Source: Deltaproteobacteria bacterium (GTDB lineage Bacteria > Bdellovibrionota > JAJCYS01). Taken from it: a DNA stretch of 43,682 nucleotides. Positions 10,043-19,116 of the stretch are shown piece by piece (position 1 is the first letter of the stretch; each line of letters opens with the position of its first letter). Where the stretch lies: contig JAJCYS010000052.1 in the NCBI GenBank assembly GCA_029262815.1, forward strand, positions 1-43,682. Reading direction: 5' to 3'. The notes below the pieces were generated by a model. The model made no database searches. It was not told where the DNA came from and worked only from the letters and a program-made list of their open reading frames with translations. The position numbers and the translations under genes are program-made.

Positions 10043-10771
10043 ATGAATAGCATTGTTGAGACTGCAAAAATGGTAAGTGTTTTGGAGAATTTGAGCTTAA
10101 AGCAAAAAGTGCTTTCTCGTTCTTCTGAGCTGTTGCCATCAAAATTAGGTGAGTTGGAACATATTGTAGGCGAGGAGCGAGATGATGTTTCGTCTTTGGT
10201 CGAAAGCATCCGAGCTCAAGAGGATTCCTGTAATAAAGTGCAAACTGATATTGAATCGCTTGAAGTCAGACAAAAAGAAGCTGGTGAACGACTAACGTCC
10301 ATCACAAACCAAAGAGAATATCAAGCTGCACTCAAAGAAGTAGAAGTGATTGAGGGACAGCTTGCCCAGCGGAAAGGTCAACTCACAGAAGACCATGAAA
10401 GATTAGAAGCCATGAAAACGTTCTTGGGCACTTTGAATACAAGGCTTGAGGGACACGAAAAAGATTTCGGAGAGCGGGCCAGTAAAGTCGAGACCACACT
10501 ATCTTCTTTACAAGGAGATAGTGATACGTTGCAAAAAGAAATTGATGACGTGTTAAGTAAAGTCCCCAATGAAATTCAAAGAAGCCTGAATCAATTAATT
10601 GTCCGTGATATTCTGCCGCTTACCGCTTCTGCGCTTTCAAATAACGTGTGTTCAGCTTGTCGGATGTCATTTCCTGCACAATTAATTATGACTGCTGTGA
10701 AAGAGAACCAGCTGGTGCAATGTCCGAACTGCTTCAGATTTTTGGTGCCTGAAACGACCGAGAACAAGTAA
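10043..10771 (+). CDS. Coiled-coil zinc-ribbon protein (COG1579 type)
   Basis: The 242-residue protein is almost entirely a predicted antiparallel coiled coil (about residues 20-175) containing the family-typical LTSITNQREYQAALKEVE hairpin region. A C-terminal zinc ribbon follows, with Cys203, Cys206, Cys227 and Cys230 (CSAC and CPNC). This matches the COG1579 zinc-ribbon family, whose exact role is unsettled; nucleic-acid or protein binding is usually suggested. It follows rpoD and the tRNA on the same strand, an arrangement I associate with deltaproteobacterial genomes. AGGA at 10029-10032 is a suitable ribosome-binding site. Confidence 0.88.
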   Translation: MNSIVETAKMVSVLENLSLKQKVLSRSSELLPSKLGELEHIVGEERDDVSSLVESIRAQEDSCNKVQTDIESLEVRQKEAGERLTSITNQREYQAALKEVEVIEGQLAQRKGQLTEDHERLEAMKTFLGTLNTRLEGHEKDFGERASKVETTLSSLQGDSDTLQKEIDDVLSKVPNEIQRSLNQLIVRDILPLTASALSNNVCSACRMSFPAQLIMTAVKENQLVQCPNCFRFLVPETTENK

Positions 10772-10808
10772 CACCTCCGAGGCAGATCGTTTTTACTTCA
10801 GTCATTGC

Positions 10809-10875
10809 TGTAAAGGTTAGGTAATTCGTTAATAGTTTTATCCGAATTCTATCAACGAATTACCTAACCTTTACA
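10809..10875. mobile_element. 67-bp palindromic element with 5-bp target duplication
   Basis: The left arm (10809-10835) starts TGTAAAGGTTAGGTAATTCG and the right arm (10849-10875) is its reverse complement with one mismatch in 27; the loop is 13 bases. Direct repeats ATTGC at 10804-10808 and 10876-10880 flank it exactly. Removing the element and one ATTGC restores GTCATTGCGAG, the usual beginning of the neighbouring repeat, so this is an insertion into another repeat. It contains no coding capacity. Confidence 0.7.
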
Positions 10876-10922
10876 ATTGCGAGTAGGGTTGTAGACCCGA
10901 CGAAGCAATCTACACCCTACTC
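10876..10922. repeat. Palindromic repeat, ATTGCGAG...GAAGCAATCT type
   Basis: The unit runs from ATTGCGAG (10876-10883) to CGACGAAGCAATCT (ending 10911). It overlaps a hairpin GAGTAGGG...CCCTACTC (10881-10922) with about 14 paired bases and one bulge. It lies between two convergent genes and ends directly before the stop of the acyl-CoA dehydrogenase, so it may terminate transcription from both sides. Related units occur at 24911-24960 and 35831-35900. Confidence 0.6.
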
Positions 10923-12818
10923 TCACTGAATATCAGCTGGATTTCCAAAATCCAAATTATCTTGAAGCGGCCCTTTTTCAAGCCAGGTATATTTCCCAGC
11001 CATTAAATCACGCGAGAGTTTTCCTTTTTTGACATCGGTATTGCAGCAAATATCTTTGAAATACCGTTTGATTCTCTTACGGGCATCTTTGCAAAACAAA
11101 TCAGCCAACGTAATCGGTGTTCGGTCAGCTGGATTTTTCTTAATCATGTGTTGGGCTTTAGAACAACTTGCTGCCATGGCAAACATTTCGCTCCCAACTT
11201 CTACAATGCGAGCAAGCACCATTTGACGATATTCCAATTTATGTCTGTGGCGGATCATTTGGTGGAATATGGTTCGTGCAAGTTTATGACTAGTTCTGTC
11301 AAGGAATCGGTAATGACCTGCCAAAGATTTGTCCATTTCTTTAAATTTGGGGTAGCAACTCCAATAAAACCACTGTTTGGGATACCAAAAAGTATAAAAT
11401 TTCGTCATTCCCCACAGGGCCTTGAGTTTTTTAGAGAGAGAAGTTCCTGGTGTCAGCAGATCTTTGGCTAGTTTCATATGGGTGTCCAAGGCCTCACGAG
11501 CCGTGAACAAGTGCATAATTTCTGTGCTTCCTTCAAAAATGGTTAAGATACGGATGTCGCGAAGGTATCGTTCAACAGGAATAGCAGGCTCACCACGGTT
11601 TTTTAAAGAATCGGCTGTTTCGTACCCACGCCCTCCACGAATTTGAACAGTGTCATACGCAATTCGATAGCCTTCTTCTGTACAGAAAAGTTTTGCGATA
11701 GCTGCTTCAAGGCGAATATCAGCCCCGCCCCGGTCAACTAACTGTGTGGTCCAGTAAGTGATAGCATCCATTGCAAAAATAGATGTGGCCATGCGGCTGA
11801 TCTTGGCAGCAATTTCTTCGTGTTTACCTAAGGGAGCCCCCCATTGGATGCGGTCTTTGCTCCAGTGCCTGACGATTTCAAGACATTTTTTACAGAGTCC
11901 AATGCAAAGGCTCGGTAAGCTGAGACGTCCTGTGTTTAGGGTAGTCAATGCGAGTTTTAAACCGCCGCCCAGATCACCGATGAGGTTGTCTTTTGGTATT
12001 TTTACATTATCTAACGCTATAACGCCGTTTTGAATGGCTCGAAAACCCATAAATTGGCACCGATGGGTTATTTTTAACCCTGGAGTGTCCGTATCAACCA
12101 AAAAAGCAGAGATTTGCTTTCGTTTTTTGCCATTCACGTCTTTGTCTGGTGTGCGCGCCATTACGACGATGAGTTTGGCTATCGTGCCGTTGGTACACCA
12201 CAGTTTTATGCCGTTGAGTATCCAATGATTGCCATCTTCAGAAAGAGTCGCAGTGGTTTTCATCTTGGCTGGATCAGACCCAACTGAGGGTTCAGTTAAG
12301 GCAAATGCTGAAACTTCTTTGGTAAGTCGGGGTAAAAATGTTTTCTTCTGCTCTTCGGTTCCGAACAACTTCAGGGGTTGGGGTGCACCAATACTTTGAT
12401 GGGCAGACAGGAGTGTTGCTAAGTTGCCACAATGTCCGCCTAGAAGCTCCAGTGCTCTATTATAATTAGTTTGAGAGAGGCCCTGGCCTCCATATTTTTT
12501 ATCAATTTTTAGGCCAAGAGCACCAATTCTGATTAAGCCATCGATCAATTCTTTAGGGAGTTCACCGGTTCGATCTAACTCATCAGCATCCGCATTTTCG
12601 AGCAGAAATTTACCAAACATTTCATTATAGTCATCGCCGATTTTTTTGTCATCAGCGGGTTGATCGAGATAGGGTGTGATCAGGTCGGCTCTGAACCTTC
12701 CATTAAAAAGTTCACCTACAAAACTTGGATGGGTCCACTTCTCTTCACGTGAACTTTCTGCGAGGTCCATCGCATCTTGTTTTTCTTTTTCATGAGCGTT
12801 TGGTACAGATGTAGCCAT
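10923..12818 (-). CDS. Acyl-CoA dehydrogenase, long-chain (VLCAD-like, 631 aa)
   Basis: This FAD enzyme should catalyse the first dehydrogenation of fatty acyl-CoA beta-oxidation. The order is an N-terminal helical domain (KKYGGQGLSQ region), a middle beta domain with FALTEPSVGSDP, and a C-terminal helical domain with RGGRGYE and the IFEGSTEIM motif. Glu429 in that motif fits the catalytic base. About 180 extra C-terminal residues make it 631 residues, like the mitochondrial VLCAD/ACAD9 group rather than the 380-residue short forms. I choose the ATG at 12818 because AGGAG lies 10 bases upstream. The frame extends to an ATG at 12854 without such a site. Substrate length is inferred only from architecture. 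Confidence 0.88.
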   Translation of the reverse strand: MATSVPNAHEKEKQDAMDLAESSREEKWTHPSFVGELFNGRFRADLITPYLDQPADDKKIGDDYNEMFGKFLLENADADELDRTGELPKELIDGLIRIGALGLKIDKKYGGQGLSQTNYNRALELLGGHCGNLATLLSAHQSIGAPQPLKLFGTEEQKKTFLPRLTKEVSAFALTEPSVGSDPAKMKTTATLSEDGNHWILNGIKLWCTNGTIAKLIVVMARTPDKDVNGKKRKQISAFLVDTDTPGLKITHRCQFMGFRAIQNGVIALDNVKIPKDNLIGDLGGGLKLALTTLNTGRLSLPSLCIGLCKKCLEIVRHWSKDRIQWGAPLGKHEEIAAKISRMATSIFAMDAITYWTTQLVDRGGADIRLEAAIAKLFCTEEGYRIAYDTVQIRGGRGYETADSLKNRGEPAIPVERYLRDIRILTIFEGSTEIMHLFTAREALDTHMKLAKDLLTPGTSLSKKLKALWGMTKFYTFWYPKQWFYWSCYPKFKEMDKSLAGHYRFLDRTSHKLARTIFHQMIRHRHKLEYRQMVLARIVEVGSEMFAMAASCSKAQHMIKKNPADRTPITLADLFCKDARKRIKRYFKDICCNTDVKKGKLSRDLMAGKYTWLEKGPLQDNLDFGNPADIQ

Positions 12819-12905
12819 TTTTACACTTCTCCTAATATATATAATACCTAACATTAGTTTACTGGATGGGCGATCTTCAAGATAGTCTTTTCTGGATAAG
12901 TTTTG

Positions 12906-14249
12906 TTATTTTGGAGGAGCTAGGTATTCATTGGAGGCTTTTTGGTGAGTGATGACGTATTCTTTCAGCAAGTCTTTAACTGCTAAATTGGCACCTAACT
13001 TTTCTACAAGAAAATAAAGGCCCGCAAGGGTGCGTTCCAATAAAATAAAATCGGGTGGCATGTGAAGGCGTTTTTGTCTAAATAGCGATGGTAAGGTTTT
13101 GAAGATTTTGTAGATAATTTTATACTCACCGTATTGATACCTTTCTTTTCTGTATGTTTCAGCTGCAATTCGAACAAATTCATGAATAACTGGGCTGAGA
13201 CGCTTTGTGTCACGTTTGGTGGTGAGTCCGAGCGAAAGATAACCCGCTTCCATTTTTTCATAATCAAGGGCAGCACAGGCTTGGGAAAAAACAATTAAGT
13301 TGTGTATAAAATGAGGGCTGAACTTTTTTATGCACCCGAAATCAAGTATACCAATGGTGTCTTTGGTAAATAGATAGTTTCCAAACTGAGGATCAGCGTG
13401 GACAATACTGTGGTTAAAGACTTGATCAAAATAGAAATGAGCAATGTTATGCGCAATTTCGTTTCTTAATTTTTTCGAGGGATTCTTTTTTAGGAAGTTA
13501 AGAAGATCAAATCCTTCAACAAAACTCATTGTGAGTACATGTTTAGAACTAATTTTGGGATAAGCTTTGGGGAAAACTAAAGAAAATTTCCCATTATATT
13601 TTTGATGGAACCACTTCAGGTTATCAAGTTCTAATTGGTAGTCACACTCTTGGAGTAAGTGTGTTTTAACTTCGTTAAATACCGCTTTCATTTCAGCTTG
13701 CGTGACCCAAGGAGAGAAAACCTTAGAGAGGACATTGAGATTTTTGAGATCAGATCGAATCATTTTCTCGACTTCTGGGACTTGAACTTTGATAGCTAAT
13801 TTTTCACCCCGTTTATGTGTAGCTAGATAGACCTGTCCGATACTCGCAGCAGCAATGGGATACTCATCTTCAATTTTGACGGTATTGAAAAAATCAGGAT
13901 GTTCCTTGAGTATGATTTCTTTTATTTCAGGATAGGGAATTGGCGCTGCTTGACTTTGAAGTTGAGAAAGAATGTCCCGAACTTCTTCAGGCAGTCCTGG
14001 AATGTCATAGAGGCTCACCATCTGACCAATTTTCATCACAGCCCCTTTCATTTGGCCAAGGGTTTCAGTAATGACTTTCATTTGTTTAATTTGGGTATTG
14101 AGACGTTCGAGGGTTTTACTTCGGTCCATGGTTTTTTGGACTTGGTATTCGACTTCACTCTTTGCAACGTCGAGACCCATTTTTCCAATGGAAAAAAGTC
14201 GCGATATAGCACCCGTTTGTTTTTTAGGTTTTTTTTTCGGTGGACTCAT
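12906..14249 (-). CDS. ABC1/AarF/UbiB family kinase-like protein
   Basis: The 447-residue protein has the hallmarks of the ABC1 (UbiB/COQ8) atypical kinase family: the KxGQ motif in MKIGQM (about residues 70-75), the alanine-rich nucleotide loop AAASIGQVY followed by the IKVQVP lysine, HADPQFGNYLF as catalytic loop, and LDFGC in place of the DFG motif. Family members support isoprenoid quinone synthesis or lipid handling at the membrane; the substrate here is unknown. No other ubiquinone genes are nearby. It lies 87 bp upstream of the acyl-CoA dehydrogenase on the same strand, so a lipid-related operon is possible. Confidence 0.88.
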   Translation of the reverse strand: MSPPKKKPKKQTGAISRLFSIGKMGLDVAKSEVEYQVQKTMDRSKTLERLNTQIKQMKVITETLGQMKGAVMKIGQMVSLYDIPGLPEEVRDILSQLQSQAAPIPYPEIKEIILKEHPDFFNTVKIEDEYPIAAASIGQVYLATHKRGEKLAIKVQVPEVEKMIRSDLKNLNVLSKVFSPWVTQAEMKAVFNEVKTHLLQECDYQLELDNLKWFHQKYNGKFSLVFPKAYPKISSKHVLTMSFVEGFDLLNFLKKNPSKKLRNEIAHNIAHFYFDQVFNHSIVHADPQFGNYLFTKDTIGILDFGCIKKFSPHFIHNLIVFSQACAALDYEKMEAGYLSLGLTTKRDTKRLSPVIHEFVRIAAETYRKERYQYGEYKIIYKIFKTLPSLFRQKRLHMPPDFILLERTLAGLYFLVEKLGANLAVKDLLKEYVITHQKASNEYLAPPK

Positions 14250-14306
14250 AGCCTCTTCTTCAGTAGTGTCATCTATTCTATTCGATAGTAGGTGGTATTG
14301 ATAGAA

Positions 14307-15458
14307 TTACTGGGGTTTTGAATTTGAGATAACAACTTTTTGATCAGGCCATTTGCTACTCTTAATAGGCCGAAGGTTTAATTTTTGAGGATCTACAACC
14401 ACATGGCGGATTTTTCGCCTTTTCCAGGTGTAAGTCATATGTAGTTTTCCGTCAGGCGTTTTTATAATTGCTGGATATGAAAATTCATCATTAAAGTCAT
14501 CCTCAAGAACCAGAGCAGCTTTCCATCTGATCCCATCAGACGTAATAGCCAAATTAAGGGTGCCTCTACCCCCATTTAATAACGTTAATAATGTTTTCAC
14601 GGTATGGTTATAGATGAGTACATGACGGTCATCTTCAAGTCGAACAGCATCTATGCCGGCACTTGGATTAGGCAGAGAAGTTAACTTCATTTCTCCCCAG
14701 GTATTACCACAATCTTCGGACCAAACTTGAGCAATACGATCACTCTTTCTTCTACAAAGTGCTTGTACACGACAGTTTTTAAATGGCAGCAATGTAGGTT
14801 GGATCGCCTTAATTTTGCCACTCCTAATGGCTGCTGATCGCTCCCAATTTTTACCAAAATTTGGTGTCCACTCAAAATGAACCTTCCACCCTTTATCTTC
14901 CGTGCTTGAGCCACTAAGTAATCGGTTATTATCTAATAGGACTGGCTTTACGCGAATTGGGCCGAATACTTTACCCAACCTGTGATTAGGTAGTTTTTGA
15001 GCTTTGCCCCATGTCTTTCCATTATCTGTGGATTCTTTTACCAACCCCCACCAGTTTTCAGGATCTGGACCAACTTTATAAAAAAGCAGTAGGGACTTCT
15101 TAGCGGGTATTTGATATAAAACCGGATTCCAACAAGGGTGCGAAGTATCTGAAGCCACCATAACAGGGGCCGACCATGTACTACTCTCTTTCTCTTTTCG
15201 AGAAAGCCAGATTTTCACATCGGGGTCTCCTTCACGGGACCCACCAAACCATGCGGCGACGAGTCCTTCTGGCGTATATTCTAGTGTTGAGGCGTGACTG
15301 GTTCGATAAGATGGATCAGGATCGATGAATTCACGGACTAGCATGCCTGACTGTTGTTTTAAAATAGCTTCGGATGTGCCTCCACCGCAGCTGGTTATTA
15401 TGGCAAAAGTACCTAAAATTATTGAATTAATATATATTTGCCTTAAAGAGATCATCAC
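14307..15458 (-). CDS. Sialidase-like (BNR repeat) lipoprotein
   Basis: The 383-residue protein starts with a signal peptide ending in the lipobox-like ITSC (Cys24), so it is probably lipid-anchored. The body resembles the BNR_2 sialidase-like beta-propeller family: WFGGSREGDPDVKIW (70-84), WNPVLY, FYKVGPDPENWWG, and Asp boxes at STDNGKTW (143-150), WTPNFGKNW and WSEDCGNTW. Members are annotated as exo-alpha-sialidases, but many lack shown sialidase activity and the glycan acted on cannot be read from sequence. There is no sialic-acid transport or catabolism gene nearby. The start has two adjacent ATG codons (15458 and 15455) after GAGGG; either is possible. Confidence 0.8.
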   Translation of the reverse strand: MMISLRQIYINSIILGTFAIITSCGGGTSEAILKQQSGMLVREFIDPDPSYRTSHASTLEYTPEGLVAAWFGGSREGDPDVKIWLSRKEKESSTWSAPVMVASDTSHPCWNPVLYQIPAKKSLLLFYKVGPDPENWWGLVKESTDNGKTWGKAQKLPNHRLGKVFGPIRVKPVLLDNNRLLSGSSTEDKGWKVHFEWTPNFGKNWERSAAIRSGKIKAIQPTLLPFKNCRVQALCRRKSDRIAQVWSEDCGNTWGEMKLTSLPNPSAGIDAVRLEDDRHVLIYNHTVKTLLTLLNGGRGTLNLAITSDGIRWKAALVLEDDFNDEFSYPAIIKTPDGKLHMTYTWKRRKIRHVVVDPQKLNLRPIKSSKWPDQKVVISNSKPQ

Positions 15459-15528
15459 CCTCTTTTCGGTAAATTTAAACTAAAATAAACTTATTTTTTA
15501 AATATAATTAGTTTTATTTAGAACTTTC

Positions 15529-15557
15529 TTTTCAAATACTGAAACTTCTAGTAAAAT
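15529..15557 (+). promoter_or_regulatory. Candidate promoter of rnpB
   Basis: TTTTCA at 15529-15534 and TAAAAT at 15552-15557 have a 17-bp spacing. They end 14 bases before the first paired base of RNase P RNA. The region 15459-15571 is otherwise very AT-rich and holds no gene. Confidence 0.45.
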
Positions 15558-15571
15558 TACATCGGACTGTT

Positions 15572-15944
15572 GGAGTAAGTTGATCCAGGTGGTCGCGCTC
15601 TTTCGTATGAAGAGTGAGGAAAGTCCGGGCTTGATAAAGCAGCGCAGCGGGTAATGCCCGTCCGCCGTAAGGCGAGGACAAGTGCAACAGAAAGTATGTA
15701 TGGGTACTCTTTGCGGAGTACGTCCATAGTGAAACCAGGTAAACTCTGCGTCAAGCAAGATCAAATAGGGAAGGCTCATAAACTCTTAGGAGCTTATGGC
15801 TTGGGAAACCAAGACGAGGTCGCTTGCCTTGAAACTTCCGGGTTGATCGCAAGAGATTTTAGGTAACTAAGATCCTAGATGAATGACCATCTCATAGGCC
15901 ATGTGCCTATCAGACAGAACCCGGCTTACGGGACAACTTACTTC
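15572..15944 (+). ncRNA. rnpB: RNase P RNA (rnpB), class A type
   Basis: RNase P RNA is the catalytic RNA that matures tRNA 5' ends. The conserved core GAGGAAAGTCCGGGCT begins near 15609. GGAAACC elements follow, and the 3' core block is GACAGAACCCGGCTTACG (15913-15930). The ends GGAGTAAGTTG (15572-15582) and CAACTTACTTC (15934-15944) pair as helix P1 with one G-U pair, which fixes the boundaries. The length of about 373 bases is normal. Its last two bases overlap the stop codon of the oppositely oriented RND pump gene. Confidence 0.95.
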
Positions 15945-18900
15945 AGCAGCGCTGTCTCTTCTGGCTTTTTAGATACGGATCAAATCTACGTACAAACGGT
16001 AGTTTGTATAAATCAAAAAACACAGCATATAAACAGGGTAGTAAAAAAAGCGTAATAAACGTTCCAAAAGCGAGCCCCCATGAAATAGATAAAGCCATGG
16101 GTACCAGAAAAGGGTCTAGTCCTCCGACGCCATACGCTGTAGGCAAAATGCCTAATACGGTGGTGAGTGTCGTGAGCAAGATCGGCCGGATGCGATGTTG
16201 GCCAGCTTCCAAAATAGCCCGTATGTGATTTTTGCCATTGGCTATTTCCTTATTAATGAAGTCGGTGTAAATGATCGAATCATTGACGACGACACCAACC
16301 AATCCGACAGCTCCGATCATAGCCAAAAAGTTTAATGCTTTACCATGCAGAAAAAAAGCTGCGACGATTCCAATAAAAGAGAACGGCACACAAAGCATGA
16401 TAATAAATGGCTGAAGCACAGAGTTGAACGTGCTAGCTAAGATAATAAAAATAAGACCAAAGGCCATAACAAACATTCGTAATAACTCATCTAAATTTGA
16501 TTGTGTATCTTCAATTTCTCCGGCAAATGAAAATTTGTGTTTTGGAAATTCTTTCTTAAGTTTGGAAAACTGTTTTGAGAGTTTGCCTTGGACCTGAATT
16601 GGCGTCGTAAGTGATTCATCGATATCGCCATAAACATATGCATATCGCTCAAAGTTATAATGAGGGACTCTTAAATAGCCATGACTTTTCTCGATTGTAA
16701 TGAGTCGCGATAATGGGATATGACGTCCGCTCTTATTAGGAACGGTTAGATTTTCAACAAATTCTTTTTTGGGAATTCTGTACTCTGTATCTAATCTCAG
16801 TCGAATTTCGATGGCTTCATTAACAGTTCGAATCGTACTAGCCTCAATACCATTAAACGCTGCTTGGATAGTGAACGCTATCATAGGCGTTTCAACCTCT
16901 AGCTCAGCAGCTTTCACTTTGTCAACTTTGATACGCCATTCATCCTTTCCATCCTTCAAATTATGGTCCATGTCTCGAACGCCTGGTATTTTCATTGCTT
17001 CTTCAATAACCCGGTTTGCAACTTTTTTAAGATTTTCAAAATCATCTCCGATGATACGAACGGCAACGGAGTGACCTGAAGGGGGGCCTGGCTTTAGCGC
17101 CTTGATTACCACCTTTGCTTGAATATCTTTTTTTGTTTTCAGATGTTTAGTCAATGCATGAATGATTTGTGGTGCAGTTCGAGTCCGATCAGCATGGTTT
17201 GAAAGTCGAACGGTTAAATGTCCAATATTTGAAGATTGTTCAAAGTTTGGATCATTAGGGGCAGCTTCAGTGCGACCGATCATGGCATTTACAAAATCGA
17301 GTTCATTTGGCTTCAAGCCTTCTAAAACATATTTTTCAACTTTGATAACCTCCTCTTCTGTAGCTTCTAGTGAGGCTTGTCTTTTGAGTTCAATGCGGAC
17401 AAAAAATGTTTCAATACCATCGCTGCTAAAAAGAACAAACGGTACTGTATGACTTTTGACAAGATAGCCAGCTCCAGCTAATGTCAGCGTAAAAAGTAGG
17501 ATTACGAGATATTTCAAGCGTAATGAGCGCGCAAGGAGTCGATAGTATATTTTTTTAATGGGAGTCATGAGCCAATGATATGAAGATTCTGCGTAAGTTA
17601 AAGACTCTTTTCTTAATTGAATTTTTCGTCTGAGGTGTTTGGGAACCCATGCACTGAGGTGATTGGGTAGAACAAAAAAAGATTCAAGCCAGCTGGCAAT
17701 AAGTGTGACAGATACAACAACAGGTATAGACCAAATAAATTTACCCATGATCCCAGGCATAAACATTAGAGGAGAAAAAGCTGCTACAGTTGTGATGATG
17801 GTAGTGGATACAGGCTTTACAACTTCAATCAACCCTTCTTTAGCTGCAAGTTTAGGCTCTGAGCCCATTTCCATATGGCGAAATATATTTTCGCCAACAA
17901 TAATTGAATCATCAACCAACATTCCTAACACCAGCACAAAGGCAAACATCGCAATCAGATGTAAATTTATGCCTAGAGCGTAACAAACTGTGATGGAGAT
18001 ACAGATGACAAGTGGAATCGCAAGGGCTGTCCAAAGAGCGACCCATGGATTGAGTAATAGGAACAAAATAAAGAGTACTAGGAGAATACCGACCAACCCG
18101 TTTTGTGTGATAATACTGAGACGTCGTGAGACATAGAAAGACAAATCGTTGACCCACTCGGTCGATATCCCTTCTGCAATAACGTCCTTGGATTCTTTGA
18201 CGATTTTTTTAACTTGGGCTACAAGTCGAATGGCATCAACATTTTCTTTTTTGACGATGACAAGTCGAACTGCATCTCTTTGATTCGTTCTAAACTTAAA
18301 TTGCGGTTCTTCGTACGCGTAGTGCACCTTTGCAACATCTTTAATCCGAAGTAAATTACCGCTTCCACTATAACTCTTCCGAATAACCAAATTTTCAATA
18401 TCCTTGGGTGTATGGACCAACTCAAGGGTTCGAATGATGACATCCTCTTTTTTTCCTTTTAGGAGACCACCTGGGGTACTGATGTTGTTTTTTTGAATAA
18501 TGGAATAAAGGTCAGAGAGGGTAATATGGTAAGCGCTGAGTTTCTTAGGGTCCGCTTGGACCCAAATCTCTTTATCTTCGTAGCCTTTGGTCTCTACCTT
18601 GGCGATGCCAGGAACGTTTTCAACAATTTTTTTAAGATCTTTGGCACTTTCACGTAATGTATCATAAGGGACATTGCCATATAGGGAGAGCTCAATGATT
18701 GGTAGGTCTTTGTTCTTTAGTTCAGTAATGGTTGTTTTCTCAACGCCGGTAGGAAGTTCTCTTTCAGCTTTTTCAACGGCTGCTTCAATGTCATTAAACA
18801 CGGATCGTTTGTCTGTTGTGTCCGGGTCTAGGACGATAACAATCATGGAAATTCCTTCAATTGAAAATCCATGAATTTCTTTAGTGCTAGAAATTTCACG

Positions 18901-19116
18901 TAGCTCTTCTTCGATAGGGTTGGTAACTAGGTTTTCCACTTCAAGTGTGGAGGCACCTAGGAATGAAGTGTTGACCAACACCATGTCAAAATTGACGTTG
19001 GGGAATATTTCACGGGGGATCTCTTTCATTGTTAAGATGCCGACGACAACAAAGAGAATAGAAATTAAATTGACGAATAAGCTTTGATCTACAAAGCTAG
19101 TTAAAATTTTCTTCAT
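15943..19116 (-). CDS. RND (AcrB/HAE1-like) efflux pump inner-membrane protein
   Basis: The 1057-residue protein has the duplicated RND layout: a membrane segment, a large periplasmic loop, five more segments, then the same pattern again, about 12 segments in all. The N-terminal part reads EIFPNVNFDMVLV, and the proton-relay segment carries GMLVDDSIIVGENI with the paired aspartates. The equivalent second-half segment reads GVVVNDSIIYTDF. It should export hydrophobic compounds using the proton gradient. Its start overlaps the stop of the TolC-like gene by 4 bp (19113-19116), so the two are coupled. No membrane-fusion adaptor gene is present next to them. The gene ends head-on against rnpB with a 2-base overlap. 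Substrate unknown. Confidence 0.92.
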   Translation of the reverse strand: MKKILTSFVDQSLFVNLISILFVVVGILTMKEIPREIFPNVNFDMVLVNTSFLGASTLEVENLVTNPIEEELREISSTKEIHGFSIEGISMIVIVLDPDTTDKRSVFNDIEAAVEKAERELPTGVEKTTITELKNKDLPIIELSLYGNVPYDTLRESAKDLKKIVENVPGIAKVETKGYEDKEIWVQADPKKLSAYHITLSDLYSIIQKNNISTPGGLLKGKKEDVIIRTLELVHTPKDIENLVIRKSYSGSGNLLRIKDVAKVHYAYEEPQFKFRTNQRDAVRLVIVKKENVDAIRLVAQVKKIVKESKDVIAEGISTEWVNDLSFYVSRRLSIITQNGLVGILLVLFILFLLLNPWVALWTALAIPLVICISITVCYALGINLHLIAMFAFVLVLGMLVDDSIIVGENIFRHMEMGSEPKLAAKEGLIEVVKPVSTTIITTVAAFSPLMFMPGIMGKFIWSIPVVVSVTLIASWLESFFVLPNHLSAWVPKHLRRKIQLRKESLTYAESSYHWLMTPIKKIYYRLLARSLRLKYLVILLFTLTLAGAGYLVKSHTVPFVLFSSDGIETFFVRIELKRQASLEATEEEVIKVEKYVLEGLKPNELDFVNAMIGRTEAAPNDPNFEQSSNIGHLTVRLSNHADRTRTAPQIIHALTKHLKTKKDIQAKVVIKALKPGPPSGHSVAVRIIGDDFENLKKVANRVIEEAMKIPGVRDMDHNLKDGKDEWRIKVDKVKAAELEVETPMIAFTIQAAFNGIEASTIRTVNEAIEIRLRLDTEYRIPKKEFVENLTVPNKSGRHIPLSRLITIEKSHGYLRVPHYNFERYAYVYGDIDESLTTPIQVQGKLSKQFSKLKKEFPKHKFSFAGEIEDTQSNLDELLRMFVMAFGLIFIILASTFNSVLQPFIIMLCVPFSFIGIVAAFFLHGKALNFLAMIGAVGLVGVVVNDSIIYTDFINKEIANGKNHIRAILEAGQHRIRPILLTTLTTVLGILPTAYGVGGLDPFLVPMALSISWGLAFGTFITLFLLPCLYAVFFDLYKLPFVRRFDPYLKSQKRQRC

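Noticed and set aside
15498..15866. Several short open frames on both strands
   Set aside because: They fall inside the RNase P RNA gene, whose structure explains the sequence.
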